Position numbers and translations under genes: made by a program
Notes under the pieces: generated by a model
The model's input: only the letters and a program-made list of their open reading frames with translations
What the model was told of the DNA's origin: nothing
The model's database searches: none
Shown: positions 9,429-18,629 of the stretch, piece after piece
How positions within the stretch are numbered: position 1 is the first letter of the stretch
Layout of the letters: each line of letters begins with the position of its first letter
Origin: Glacieibacterium sp038210595
GTDB lineage: Bacteria; Pseudomonadota; Alphaproteobacteria; Sphingomonadales; Sphingomonadaceae
Length of the DNA stretch: 64,000 nt
Assembly (NCBI GenBank): GCA_038210595.1
Contig: JBBQWN010000012.1
Span: 15,066 to 79,065, forward strand
Direction: 5' to 3'

Positions 9429-10331
9429 ATGGCTTCACAACCTCTGGTGGCGCTCGAAACGCTGCTCCGCGATCCGGCCGCACCGCCGCTGGCGCAGAAG
9501 CCGTCATGGGTCGATGACGACGATGTCCATGACGGCAAGCGCAAGCTGAAGCCCCGCACGATCTGGATTTCCGACACCCACCTCGGCACCGCCGGCTGCA
9601 ACGCCGAACTGCTGCTCGATTTCCTGAAGTCGGTGCAGCCCGAGACGCTGTATCTGGTCGGCGACATCATCGACGGCTGGCGGCTGAAGCGCGGCTGGTA
9701 CTGGCCGCCGGCGCACAACGACATCGTCCGCCGGGTCCTCAAGCTGGCGCACAAGGGCACCCGCGTTATCTACGTGCCCGGCAATCACGACGAGGCGTTG
9801 CGCGACTTTACCGGCCTCAATTTCGGCGGCGTCGAGGTCGTGCCGGAGGCGATCCACATCACCGCCGACGGCCGCCGCCTGCTGGTGTTGCATGGCGACG
9901 AGTTCGACGGGGTCGTGCTGTATGCGCGCTGGCTCGCCTTCCTCGGCGACCGTGCGTATGCGCTGCTGCTGCGGCTCAACGTCACCTTCAACGCGGTGCG
10001 GCGGCGGTTCGGCCTGCCCTATTGGTCGCTGTCGGCGTACATCAAGCACCGGGTCAAGAACGCGGTCTCGTTCATCTCCCGCTTCGAGGAGGCGGTGGCC
10101 CATGCCGCCCGCGACCGCGGCGTCGACGGCGTCGTCTGCGGCCATATCCATTCGGCCGAAATCCGCGAGTTCGGCGGCGTGACTTATTACAACGACGGCG
10201 ACTGGGTGGAGAGCTGCACAGCGCTGATCGAGCATCCGAGCGGGCGCATGGAGATCATCGACTGGGCGGCGCGCACCGCCGCCCGCCACCGCACGGAGGC
10301 CGCACCGGCGCTGGTGCCAATTCCCGCCTGA
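9429..10331 (+). CDS. LpxH-like metallophosphoesterase (UDP-2,3-diacylglucosamine diphosphatase family)
   Basis: 300 aa from ATG 9429. An upstream in-frame start at 9219 would read through the tRNA-Pro gene and is rejected. All calcineurin-type metal motifs are present: SDTHLG, GDIIDGW, GNHDE, HGDEFD and GHIHSAE. The family includes the lipid A enzyme that cleaves UDP-2,3-diacylglucosamine to lipid X, but this subgroup has a ~50-residue N-terminal extension and may act on another phospho-substrate. Its stop codon overlaps the start of the GT4 gene by one base, pointing to a coupled role in envelope lipid or glycolipid synthesis. Confidence 0.82.
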   Translation: MASQPLVALETLLRDPAAPPLAQKPSWVDDDDVHDGKRKLKPRTIWISDTHLGTAGCNAELLLDFLKSVQPETLYLVGDIIDGWRLKRGWYWPPAHNDIVRRVLKLAHKGTRVIYVPGNHDEALRDFTGLNFGGVEVVPEAIHITADGRRLLVLHGDEFDGVVLYARWLAFLGDRAYALLLRLNVTFNAVRRRFGLPYWSLSAYIKHRVKNAVSFISRFEEAVAHAARDRGVDGVVCGHIHSAEIREFGGVTYYNDGDWVESCTALIEHPSGRMEIIDWAARTAARHRTEAAPALVPIPA

Positions 10332-11461
10332 TGCGGATCGTGCTGGTCAGCGACGCCTGGAGCCCCCAGGTCAACGGCGTCGTGCGGACGCTGACGACGA
10401 CGGTCGCGATGCTGCGGGCGCGTGGCCATGCGGTGCTGACGATCACGCCTGACCGGTTCCGGTCGATGCCCTGCCCGACCTATCCCGAGATCCGCCTGGC
10501 GCTGACGCTGCCGCGGACGGTGGCGCGGCTGATCGAGGATTTCGCGCCCGACGCGGTGCATGTCGCCACGGAGGGGCCGCTCGGCTGGCGGGCGCGGGCG
10601 TGGTGCGTGGCGCACCGGATGCCGTTCACGACGTCGTTCCACACGCGCTTTCCCGATTATGTCGCGGCGCGGCTGGGGTTCGGCGCGGAGGCGCTGTGGC
10701 GGGTGGTGCGGCGCTTCCACGGCCCCGCGACGCACGTTTTGACGGCAACGCCGCGGCTGGCGGCCGAGCTTGCTGAGCGCGGGCTGCGGCATACGCTGCC
10801 GTGGTCGCGTGGTGTCGACCTGACGCAGTTTTCACGGACCGTCGTGCCGCATCCGGCGCTGGCCGCGCTGCCCAAGCCGGTGCAGCTGAGCGTCGGGCGG
10901 GTCGCGGTCGAAAAGAACCTCGCCGCCTTCCTCGACAGCAATGCGGCGGGCAGCAAGGTGGTGGTCGGCGACGGCCCGGCGCTCGCGAGCCTGCAGGAGC
11001 GCTATCCCGACGTCACCTTCCTCGGCGCGCTGCACGGCGCCGAACTGGCGTCTGCCTATGCGGCGGCGGATGTGTTTGTCTTCCCCAGCCTGACCGACAC
11101 CTTCGGCTTGGTGATGATCGAGGCGCTGGCCTGCGGCGTGCCGGTGGCCGGGTTCCCGGTGGCGGGACCGCTGGACGTGGTCGGGGCCGATGGAAGGGGC
11201 GTGGTGCCCGGCGGCACGGCCCGGATCGGCGCGGTCGATGCCGATCTGACGAAGGCGATCGCTGCAGCGCTCGGGGCCGACCGCGCCGCCTGCGCCGTCT
11301 ATGCACGCCACTTCAGCTGGGACCGCTGCGTCGACCAGTTCCTGACCGCGCTGGCGACGCGCGGGCCGGTCAGGCGAATTCGCGCAGCCGCGCGTCCATC
11401 GCCAGCTGGGTCCGGCTCTCCAGGCCCATTTTCGCGTAGACGTTATGGAGGTGCATCTTGA
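10331..11461 (+). CDS. GT4-family glycosyltransferase
   Basis: 376 aa starting at ATG 10331, where TGATG joins it to the phosphoesterase. The N-terminal fold begins MRIVLVSDAWSPQVNGVVRT, the signature of mannosyl/glucosyltransferases that act on lipids (MgtA/SqdX-like). The donor-binding half has VGRVAVEKN and DTFGLVMIEALACGVPV with the conserved EX7E glutamates. It probably glycosylates a membrane lipid in the cytoplasm. The last ~30 codons overlap the LuxR gene on the opposite strand by 92 nt; this tail is Arg/Ser/Gly/Pro-rich and unlike the family core, so it may have grown by loss of an earlier stop. Confidence 0.85.
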   Translation: MRIVLVSDAWSPQVNGVVRTLTTTVAMLRARGHAVLTITPDRFRSMPCPTYPEIRLALTLPRTVARLIEDFAPDAVHVATEGPLGWRARAWCVAHRMPFTTSFHTRFPDYVAARLGFGAEALWRVVRRFHGPATHVLTATPRLAAELAERGLRHTLPWSRGVDLTQFSRTVVPHPALAALPKPVQLSVGRVAVEKNLAAFLDSNAAGSKVVVGDGPALASLQERYPDVTFLGALHGAELASAYAAADVFVFPSLTDTFGLVMIEALACGVPVAGFPVAGPLDVVGADGRGVVPGGTARIGAVDADLTKAIAAALGADRAACAVYARHFSWDRCVDQFLTALATRGPVRRIRAAARPSPAGSGSPGPFSRRRYGGAS

Positions 11462-12014
11462 CCGTACCCTCCGAAATGCCCAGTTGGCCGGCGATGACGC
11501 GGTTGCGCTGACCGGTCGCGACCAGGCGGGCGACATCGCGCTCGCGCCGGGTCAACAGCGACGGCACCACCGCTTGACGGCGCGCCATCCGGTCATAGGC
11601 GGCGCGCATCGCCCGCGGGTCGAGCCACTGCTCACCGTCCGCGACGCTGGCGAGGCAATGCCGGACGGCGTCGAGACCGGCGTTGCGAAGCACGAGCCCG
11701 TCGGCACCGAGTTCGACCGCATCGATCGGCGTTTCGCCGTCACCTTCGTTGCAGAACAGGATGAACCGCGTCGGCAGTCCCGCAGCGCGGGCATCGCGCA
11801 ACAGGTCGAGGCCGGACGGGCTGGCGTCGGTGAAATCGAGGACGGCAAGCTCCGGCCGGCCGTCGATGATCGCGGCGCGAACCGCCAGGCTGTCGGCGAG
11901 CGGCCGGGCGACATCGAATTGCTGTTGTTTCAGCAGGGCCTCCACCGCTGCTGCGAGCAGCGGCAAACCACTGCCGACGATGGCGCGCGGTGCGCCGTGA
12001 CCATTACCAATCAT
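11370..12014 (-). CDS. LuxR-family response regulator with atypical receiver
   Basis: 214 aa. ATG 12014 is chosen because GAGGG lies just upstream. The N-terminal half has a receiver-like fold with a possible phospho-acceptor Asp in AVLDFTDAS, but the acidic pair expected after the first strand is replaced by VGSG and the conserved Lys is Arg (LVLRNA). The C-terminal half is a clear LuxR/NarL helix-turn-helix: LTRRERDVARLVATG, NRVIAGQLGISEGTVKMHL, NVYAKMG. No histidine kinase is next to it, so it is an orphan and may not need phosphorylation. Its target is unknown. Confidence 0.82.
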   Translation of the reverse strand: MIGNGHGAPRAIVGSGLPLLAAAVEALLKQQQFDVARPLADSLAVRAAIIDGRPELAVLDFTDASPSGLDLLRDARAAGLPTRFILFCNEGDGETPIDAVELGADGLVLRNAGLDAVRHCLASVADGEQWLDPRAMRAAYDRMARRQAVVPSLLTRRERDVARLVATGQRNRVIAGQLGISEGTVKMHLHNVYAKMGLESRTQLAMDARLREFA

Positions 12015-12109
12015 GCGACCCTCGATATGCAGACCCGACTTTAGATACGGGTCCCGAAACCGTACGGTTGCAGCATTAGGTCCACCGTGGAGCGATTTTC
12101 CGCCCATCG

Positions 12110-14353
12110 TCAGTTCCGACGCTTTTGCTTGGGGTCGGGGGTCGCGGCATCGACGATGCGCGCGGGCTGGGCCGCTTCGACGGCGGCGCAATTGGCGTTC
12201 TTGGCATCGCCGATATCGACGAACGCCAGCAGCGCGCCGACGCCGCCGGTGGCGACGCCGAGCCCGACGCCCACAGCGGCGCGGGCGATCAGCTCCTTCG
12301 AGATCGGGCGGATCGCGGGCGCGGCGAAATGGCCGCCGATACCGACCGGCGACTGGCCGGAGAACAGGCTGAACTCCTTCGAATCGCCACGCACCGACAG
12401 ATCCAGCGACTCGTCCTTGAAGCTGAACTCGCCGCGGCCCCGGATTTTGGCGCGGCGGGTGTCGATCAGTATCGGATCGGCCCGGGCGATGCCATTGGCG
12501 ACGGTGAAGGCGACGACGCCGCAGCGGATTTCCTGCGGCTTCTTCAACTTCTTGACGAGGCCGGCACCGAGGTAGTTCTGCAGGTCGAGCTTGACCAGCT
12601 CGATGTTGCGGACCCACAGCATGCCGGAGGTCGTGACGACGGCGATGCGGCCGCTCGACGTCGCCAGCGACTGGCGCATGGTGTCGCCATAGCCCTTCAG
12701 CCTGACCCGGCCGAAGACGCTGGCCGTCGCACCGCTTTTTTCGACGTCGAACGAGGTCAGCAGCTGGCCGATCGGGACCTTCGACAGGCGGATGTCATAG
12801 TCGGTGACGACCGGGCGGACACGGGCGTTCAGGTTGATGTCGGCGGTCAGCCGGCCGCCGAAGATGTCGAGCGCCAGCGGCTTCAGGTGCAGGTCGCTGT
12901 CCTTCAGGGCGACCGTAAGCTCCAGGCCGGTCAGCTTGGCGGTGCCGGTGCGGATGGTCGCGGCGCGGTAGGTGAAATTGGCATCGAACGCCTTCAGCTG
13001 TTCGATCGCCAGCGGTGCGTCGGGGATCACCCGCGGCGTGCCGGCGACGGTGCGGACCACCGCCGCGCCGCCCCTGGCATCGAGTGCGGCGGGCGAATAG
13101 CCGATCATCGGGCCGATATCGATGATGTCGAGCACCTTGCTGCTGAGCGCGCCGGTCAGCAGCGGCTTGGCCCCCGAGGTATCGGCGGTGAACTGCCCGG
13201 CCAGGTCGCTGTCGCCAAAGCGCCCGCCGATGTTGGTGAAGGCATAGACCTTGCCGGTCTTCACGACATTGGCCGACAATTTGTACGGGCGGGTCGCCGG
13301 CACGATAAGGTCGAACACCTTGGCCGCGGTCTGCAGGTTGCGGCCCGACACCGTGAGCCGCATGTCGGCGCCTTCGAGGTCGTTGTTGCGCGGCAGGATG
13401 CCCGACACGTCGACATGGGTCTCGGCCCCGTCGGCGTGGAGCACCAGGCGCGACTGGCCACCGGCAACCGGCGTCAGCGTGCCGTTGATCTTCACCGCCG
13501 TCTGCGGCCCCGTCACGCCGAACAGGCGGAGCGGCACGCCGATGTTGGTGCTGCTGGCGCTGAACTTGCCCTCGGCGCCGGCCATCGTCGACAGGCCTTG
13601 CAGCGTGCCCGTGGCGTCGACGACGCTGCCCGCCGCCTCGGTGTGGAGGGTGACGCCGACGCGCCCGCCCGCCATGGTCGCGTTGGGCGTGGTGAGGGCA
13701 CCGCGCAGCGTGAACGGCGACCCCAGCGCGGTGCCGTCGCCGGTAAAGGTCAGCGGCCCCGCGACGCGGACCCGGCCATTGTCGGCGGGATTGTTGGCCG
13801 CGACATCGCCGATGCGCAGGTTGACGTCGGCGGCGTTGCGCGCGTCGATATAATGGGCGGTGGTGCCGGTGACGCTGGCGCGGTCGATCGCCGGCAGCTT
13901 GAACGGCTCATCGCTGGCGAACGTCCAGGTGTTGCGCCCGGCCTTGTCGATCTCCGCCCCGATCGCGCCGCCGTCGAGGTCGAGATAACGCACCCGCCGC
14001 TCGCCGCGGATCAGGTTCCAGATACCGACCTCGGTATCGATCCGGCGCGCCGTGAACAGCTGGCGGTCGTGCGCCCAGGCCGGGTTGGCGACGCTCAACG
14101 CCTCCGCATAGAATTTGATGTGCGGGTTCAGGTAGAACTGGAAGTCCCCCCCCACCCGCACCGGCCGGTCGGCATAGCGGCTGGCGTAGCTTTCGAACGC
14201 GCCCTTCAGGAACCGCCCCTTGGTGACGAACAGCACGACATAGGCGAGCACTAACAGCCCGAGCAGCGTCGCCAGCACGGCACCGAGCGTGCCGAGAGCG
14301 CCGTGGAAGGGCAGGCGCGCGGGGCGCGTCAGGGTGGTCGTGGGGCTGGCCAT
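12110..14353 (-). CDS. AsmA-family envelope protein
   Basis: 747 aa. One N-terminal membrane helix (GALGTLGAVLATLLGLLVLAYVVLFV) is followed by the AsmA start (FLKGAFESYASRYADRPVRVGGDFQFYLNPHIKF), long beta-rich repeats and a C-terminal AsmA_2-like part with GRGEFSFKDESLDLSVRG. AsmA-like proteins sit in the inner membrane with a periplasmic groove and are implicated in phospholipid traffic to the outer membrane. The gene ends 95 nt before the LuxR start on the same strand and is divergent from the flagellar operon. Confidence 0.9.
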   Translation of the reverse strand: MASPTTTLTRPARLPFHGALGTLGAVLATLLGLLVLAYVVLFVTKGRFLKGAFESYASRYADRPVRVGGDFQFYLNPHIKFYAEALSVANPAWAHDRQLFTARRIDTEVGIWNLIRGERRVRYLDLDGGAIGAEIDKAGRNTWTFASDEPFKLPAIDRASVTGTTAHYIDARNAADVNLRIGDVAANNPADNGRVRVAGPLTFTGDGTALGSPFTLRGALTTPNATMAGGRVGVTLHTEAAGSVVDATGTLQGLSTMAGAEGKFSASSTNIGVPLRLFGVTGPQTAVKINGTLTPVAGGQSRLVLHADGAETHVDVSGILPRNNDLEGADMRLTVSGRNLQTAAKVFDLIVPATRPYKLSANVVKTGKVYAFTNIGGRFGDSDLAGQFTADTSGAKPLLTGALSSKVLDIIDIGPMIGYSPAALDARGGAAVVRTVAGTPRVIPDAPLAIEQLKAFDANFTYRAATIRTGTAKLTGLELTVALKDSDLHLKPLALDIFGGRLTADINLNARVRPVVTDYDIRLSKVPIGQLLTSFDVEKSGATASVFGRVRLKGYGDTMRQSLATSSGRIAVVTTSGMLWVRNIELVKLDLQNYLGAGLVKKLKKPQEIRCGVVAFTVANGIARADPILIDTRRAKIRGRGEFSFKDESLDLSVRGDSKEFSLFSGQSPVGIGGHFAAPAIRPISKELIARAAVGVGLGVATGGVGALLAFVDIGDAKNANCAAVEAAQPARIVDAATPDPKQKRRN

Positions 14354-14453
14354 CGCGCGTCAACGAGGTGTGATCGCCGATCGTTCCGCGTGCAACCCGA
14401 AACGAACCTTGGCACGGCACTTGCACAACGCTTCCCGAAAGGGAGGCGGGCAG

Positions 14454-15161
14454 TTGGCGATTGCGGCGATCGACACGGCAGCGGTGATCGGCGGCATCCG
14501 CCTTGCCGCGGCCCGGACGGGGGTCGATTTCGACTATCTGCTGGCCCAGGCGCGGGTCGAAAGCGGCCTCGACCCGGACGCGGCGGCACCGACGAGCAGC
14601 GCCCGGGGGCTGTATCAGTTCACCGCCGGCACCTGGCTCGATACCGTCCGCAAGCACGGCGCGGAGCACGGCCTCGGCTGGGCGGCGGAGGCGCTGAAGG
14701 CGGGGGCGGACCCCGCCACCCGCGCCGCGATCCTCGACCTGCGGCGCGATGCGGGCGCGTCCGCGGCGATGGCGGCGGCGCTGGCGTCGGACAATGCGAA
14801 GTCGCTGGAACGGCGGCTGGGCCATGCCGCCAACGCGACCGAGCTTTACCTAGCGCATTTCCTCGGCGCGGGCGGCGCGGCGCGCTTTCTGGAGGCGCGC
14901 GCCGCCAATCCCGACGGCGCGGCAAGCGGTGCGGTCCTGCCCGCCGCCGCCCGAGCCAATGCGGCGGTGTTCACCGGCAAAGGCGGGCGGGCGCGGACGC
15001 TGGGAGAAGTCTATGACCGGTTCAGCGCGAAGCTGGCGGTGGCACCCGCAACGGTCGCGGCACCCGGCAATGCGGCAGCGCGGACCGGCACCGCCTTGCC
15101 GGTCAACCCGCCCGCCGCCGCCCGCACCGCCTATCTGCTGCTGGCGGAGTTCGGCGCATGA
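14454..15161 (+). CDS. Lytic transglycosylase-like protein of the flhA operon
   Basis: 235 aa. TTG 14454 is chosen because GGGAGGCGGG sits a few bases upstream, and because the frame before it is unlike protein. The N-terminal half matches the SLT fold: LLAQARVESGLDP provides the catalytic Glu, then SSARGLYQFTAGTWL. The C-terminal half is Ala-rich with a YLLLAEFGA end. Such enzymes cut peptidoglycan and in this position probably open the wall for flagellar rod assembly. It is joined to flhA by an ATGA overlap at 15158. No signal peptide is visible, so it may be exported by the flagellar type III apparatus; this is inference. Confidence 0.78.
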   Translation: MAIAAIDTAAVIGGIRLAAARTGVDFDYLLAQARVESGLDPDAAAPTSSARGLYQFTAGTWLDTVRKHGAEHGLGWAAEALKAGADPATRAAILDLRRDAGASAAMAAALASDNAKSLERRLGHAANATELYLAHFLGAGGAARFLEARAANPDGAASGAVLPAAARANAAVFTGKGGRARTLGEVYDRFSAKLAVAPATVAAPGNAAARTGTALPVNPPAAARTAYLLLAEFGA

Positions 15162-17221
15162 TGGCGGCGGTCCGCGGGCGGTTCGCGGCGCGAAGCGTCG
15201 TGCTGCCGCTCGGCATCCTGACGCTGGTGCTCCTGATGGTGGTGCCGATCCCACCGATGCTGCTCGACATCTTCTTCGTCGCCAATCTGGGCGTCGCGCT
15301 GATCGTGCTGATGGTCGCGATCAATACGAAGAAGCCGCTCGACTTCTCGGCGTTTCCGACGGTGCTGCTGTTCGCGACATTGCTGCGGCTCAGCCTCAAC
15401 GTCGCCTCGACGCGGGTCGTGCTGGTCGAGGGTCACAAGGGCACCGCGGCGGCAGGCCATGTCATCGAGGCGTTCGGCAATTTCCTGATCGGCGGCGATT
15501 ATGTCGTCGGCATCTTCGTCTTCGCGATCCTGATGATCATCAACCTGGTGGTCATCACCAAGGGCGCGGGACGGGTGTCGGAGGTGGCGGCGCGGTTCAC
15601 CCTCGACGCCATGCCGGGCAAGCAGATGGCGATCGACGCCGACCTGAACGCCGGGCTGCTGACTGCCGACGAGGCCCGCGCCCGTCGCACCGAAGTGTCC
15701 ACCGAGGCGGATTTCCACGGCAGCATGGACGGCGCGTCGAAGTTCGTGAAGGGCGACGCCGTCGCGGGCGTGCTGATCCTGTTCATCAATATCGTCGGCG
15801 GGTTGATCCTAGGCACCGTCCAGCACGGCCTCAGCCTGGGCGAGGCGGCCACGACCTATCTGCTGCTCGCCATCGGCGACGGGCTGGTGGCGCAGGTGCC
15901 GGCGCTGCTGCTGTCGATCGCCGCGGCGATGATCGTCACGCGGGTCGCCTCGGAGCACGATCTCGCCGGGCAGATCAGTAGCCAGTTCGCCTCGCCCGCG
16001 GCATGGGTGCCGGTCGCCGGCATCCTGGCGCTGCTCGGCGTGCTGCCGGGCATGCCGCATCTGGTGCTGCTGCCCGCGGCGGCAGGAGCCGCCGGGGCGG
16101 CGTGGGCGCTGTCGCGGACACGGCCGCCCGCGCCGCCGCCGCCCGCCGCGCCGGCCGATCCGGCGACCATCGACTGGGCCGACGTCACCGCCGACGCGCG
16201 AGTCGCGCTCGACCTCGGCTACGGACTGATCGCGCTGGTGGATGAAGCTCGCGGCGCGCCGCTGATGGCGCGGATCACGGCGATCCGCCGCTCGCTGTCG
16301 AAGTCGCTGGGGTTCGTCGTGCCGCTGGTCCGGGTCCGCGACGACATCGCGCTGGGGCCGCAGACCTACCGCATCTTGATCGACGGCGTCATCGTCGGCG
16401 AGGACCAGGCGTGGCCCGACGACGTGCTGGCGCTGGAGGCCGGGCCGGTCGACGTGCCGGTGCCGGGCCGCGAGGTGCGCGACCCCAGTTTCGGGCTGGC
16501 GGCGCGCTGGATCGACCCAGCGGAGACCGAGCTGGCGACCGCGGCGGGCTATACCGTCGTCGATGCGGCGACGGTGATCGGCACGCACCTGAACACCCTG
16601 CTGGCCGAGCGCGCGCATCTGCTGCTGGGCCAGGACGAGGTTCAGAAACTGCTCGACGGGCTGGCGGCGGACGCGCCGCAGCTGGTGGCGGTGCTGGTGC
16701 CCAAGCTGCTGCCGCTGGCGGCCGTGACCCAGGTGCTGCAGCGGCTGGTGGAGGAGGGGGTGCCGATCCGCGACCTGCGCGCCGTGATCGAGGCGCTTGC
16801 CGCGGTGGCGGGCCGCAGCCCGGACGCGGTCGAGCTGACCGAGCTGGTCCGCCCGGCGCTGGGCGGGGCCATCGTCCAGACGCTGGCCGGGCTGCGCGAG
16901 CCGCTCGCCGCGATCACTCTGGCGCCCGAGCTGGAGGAGCTGCTCTCCGCCTCCGTGCGTGCCGCGCCGGACTCGGCCTGGCCGTTCGATCCGGCGCTCG
17001 GCAGCCGGGTCCTCGACAGCCTGGCGGAGGCGCAGGGGCGGCAGGAACGGGCCGCCGCCGTCGTTACCGCGCCGCCGATCCGCCGCGCGCTGTTCCAGCT
17101 GATCCGCCACCGCCTGCCCGGCACGCGCGTGCTGAGCATCTTCGAAATCCCCGACGACCGCGCCATCGAAGTGGTCGCGACCGTCGGCGGAGTCCCTGCC
17201 CTTCCAGCCCCAGGAGCCTGA
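15158..17221 (+). CDS. flhA: Flagellar type III export protein FlhA
   Basis: 687 aa, normal length. The N-terminal membrane region begins near LPLGILTLVLLMVVPIPPMLLD and includes the FHIPEP-family signature around GAGRVSEVAARFTLDAMPGK with the cytoplasmic loop that follows. The C-terminal cytoplasmic domain carries LDLGYGLIALVD and the VIGTHLNTLLAERAHLLLG segment. FlhA forms the nonameric gate of the flagellar export machine. ATG 15158 overlaps the transglycosylase stop; fliA follows after 4 nt. FlhB, FlhF and FlhG genes are not in the window. Confidence 0.97.
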   Translation: MMAAVRGRFAARSVVLPLGILTLVLLMVVPIPPMLLDIFFVANLGVALIVLMVAINTKKPLDFSAFPTVLLFATLLRLSLNVASTRVVLVEGHKGTAAAGHVIEAFGNFLIGGDYVVGIFVFAILMIINLVVITKGAGRVSEVAARFTLDAMPGKQMAIDADLNAGLLTADEARARRTEVSTEADFHGSMDGASKFVKGDAVAGVLILFINIVGGLILGTVQHGLSLGEAATTYLLLAIGDGLVAQVPALLLSIAAAMIVTRVASEHDLAGQISSQFASPAAWVPVAGILALLGVLPGMPHLVLLPAAAGAAGAAWALSRTRPPAPPPPAAPADPATIDWADVTADARVALDLGYGLIALVDEARGAPLMARITAIRRSLSKSLGFVVPLVRVRDDIALGPQTYRILIDGVIVGEDQAWPDDVLALEAGPVDVPVPGREVRDPSFGLAARWIDPAETELATAAGYTVVDAATVIGTHLNTLLAERAHLLLGQDEVQKLLDGLAADAPQLVAVLVPKLLPLAAVTQVLQRLVEEGVPIRDLRAVIEALAAVAGRSPDAVELTELVRPALGGAIVQTLAGLREPLAAITLAPELEELLSASVRAAPDSAWPFDPALGSRVLDSLAEAQGRQERAAAVVTAPPIRRALFQLIRHRLPGTRVLSIFEIPDDRAIEVVATVGGVPALPAPGA

Positions 17222-17225
17222 CCCG

Positions 17226-17963
17226 ATGGACGCTCGCCTCGGCCTTGAAATGACCGCTTATGCCCCCGCCGTGCTGGCGGTCACCGACCCCGAACGCCTG
17301 ATCAGCTCGCATCTCGGGCTGGTCCGGCGGATCGCCTGGCATGTCCACGGCCGGGTCTCGACCGCGATTCCGATCGAGGATCTGGTCCAGATCGGCATGG
17401 TCGCCCTGATCGAGGCGGCGCGCGCCTTCGAAGACCGCGGCCATGCGGCGTTCGCGACCTATGCCAGCGTGCGCATCCGCGGCGCGATGATCGACAATCT
17501 GCGCAAGTCGGCGACGCTGGTGCGCAGTGCCATCCGCCGCCGCCGCGAGTTCGGTATCGTGTCGTCGCGCCTGTCCGGGCAGCTCGGCCGCCCGCCTACC
17601 GACGAGGAGATGGCAGCGGCGCTGGAGATGACCGTCGAGGCCTATCGCACCGCCGCCCATACCACCCACGCGGTGCGCTACGAATCGATCGACGACGTCT
17701 ATTCGGACCAGAGCGAATGGTTCGCCGACGAGGCCCCCGACGCCTTCGACAACCTGGCGCGCAGCGACCTGCGCCGCGCCGTCTCCGCCGCCATCGGCGA
17801 CCTGCCGGAGCGCGAGGCGCTGGTGCTGCAGCTGTACTATGTCGAAGAAATGAACCTGGAGGAGATCGGCCTGACCATGAACGTCGGCGCGGCGCGCATC
17901 TGCCAGATCAAGAAGGCCGCACTGGACAAGGTCCGCGCCCGGCTAGGCGGATGGAGCGATTAG
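17226..17963 (+). CDS. fliA: Flagellar sigma factor FliA (sigma-28)
   Basis: 245 aa. Region 2 reads LVRRIAWHVHGR...IPIEDLVQIGMVALIEAARAFE and FATYASVRIRGAMIDNLR; region 4 has LPEREALVLQLYYVEEMNLEEIG and a helix-turn-helix at VGAARICQIKKAAL. These are features of sigma-28, which directs RNA polymerase to late flagellar genes such as flagellin. It is the last gene of the transglycosylase-flhA-fliA unit, and its stop codon overlaps the stop of the convergent yqgE gene by 3 nt. Confidence 0.95.
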   Translation: MDARLGLEMTAYAPAVLAVTDPERLISSHLGLVRRIAWHVHGRVSTAIPIEDLVQIGMVALIEAARAFEDRGHAAFATYASVRIRGAMIDNLRKSATLVRSAIRRRREFGIVSSRLSGQLGRPPTDEEMAAALEMTVEAYRTAAHTTHAVRYESIDDVYSDQSEWFADEAPDAFDNLARSDLRRAVSAAIGDLPEREALVLQLYYVEEMNLEEIGLTMNVGAARICQIKKAALDKVRARLGGWSD

Positions 17964-18520
17964 GCGCGGCCCGCACTCGCCGACAATTGGCCGACGTTGA
18001 TGCCCGCCATGGCGAACGCGCGCGGCCACGACTTTTCCGGCGGCGTGTCGAAGATCAGGCCATCGTCGCCCTGGATCGCGTGCCAGCCGTGGCGGGTTAG
18101 TTCCTCGTCGAGCTGGCCGGCCGACCAGCCGGTGTAACCGAGCAGCGACAGCCAGCGGCTCGGTCCCTTGCCGTCGGCGATCGCCTTCAGCACGTCGATG
18201 GTCGACGTCATCGCGAACTTGCCGGCGACGTCGATGCTGCTCTGCCCGGTCCAGTCGGTCGAATGAAGGACGAACCCGCGCCCCGGCTCGACCGGCCCGC
18301 CGCCACGCACCTGGACCTCGGGCGTCGCCCCGGGCTCGACCTCGAGCTGGGTCATCAATTCGCGGACGCCAAGCCCCGGCAGTGGGTTGTTAATGACCAG
18401 CCCAAACGCGCCGTCATCGTCGTGAACGCAGATCGCGATGACCGCGCGCTCGAAGCGCGGATCGCCGATGCCAGGCATCGACAACAGCAACTGGCCGACC
18501 AGATAACGCGGCGTCTCCAT
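17960..18520 (-). CDS. YqgE/AlgH (UPF0301) family protein
   Basis: 186 aa from ATG 18520 (METPRYLVGQLLLSMPGIGDPRF), which is the standard family start. GAFGLVINNP, the GGPVEPGRGFVLHS segment and the LGYTGWSAGQLDEEL segment are diagnostic. The molecular function of this widespread cytoplasmic family is unsettled. It is convergent with fliA and divergent from the peroxiredoxin gene, with 109 nt between the two start codons that must hold both promoters. Confidence 0.93.
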   Translation of the reverse strand: METPRYLVGQLLLSMPGIGDPRFERAVIAICVHDDDGAFGLVINNPLPGLGVRELMTQLEVEPGATPEVQVRGGGPVEPGRGFVLHSTDWTGQSSIDVAGKFAMTSTIDVLKAIADGKGPSRWLSLLGYTGWSAGQLDEELTRHGWHAIQGDDGLIFDTPPEKSWPRAFAMAGINVGQLSASAGRA

Positions 18521-18629
18521 CGGCTTAGTATATGGGCAGGGGTTGCGGTGCGCCAGTCGGGGCAGCGCGGCTTTACCGCCGCAGGCGACGGGGCTATTCG
18601 CGCGGCTCAATCAACCCGGAGACGAGCCC

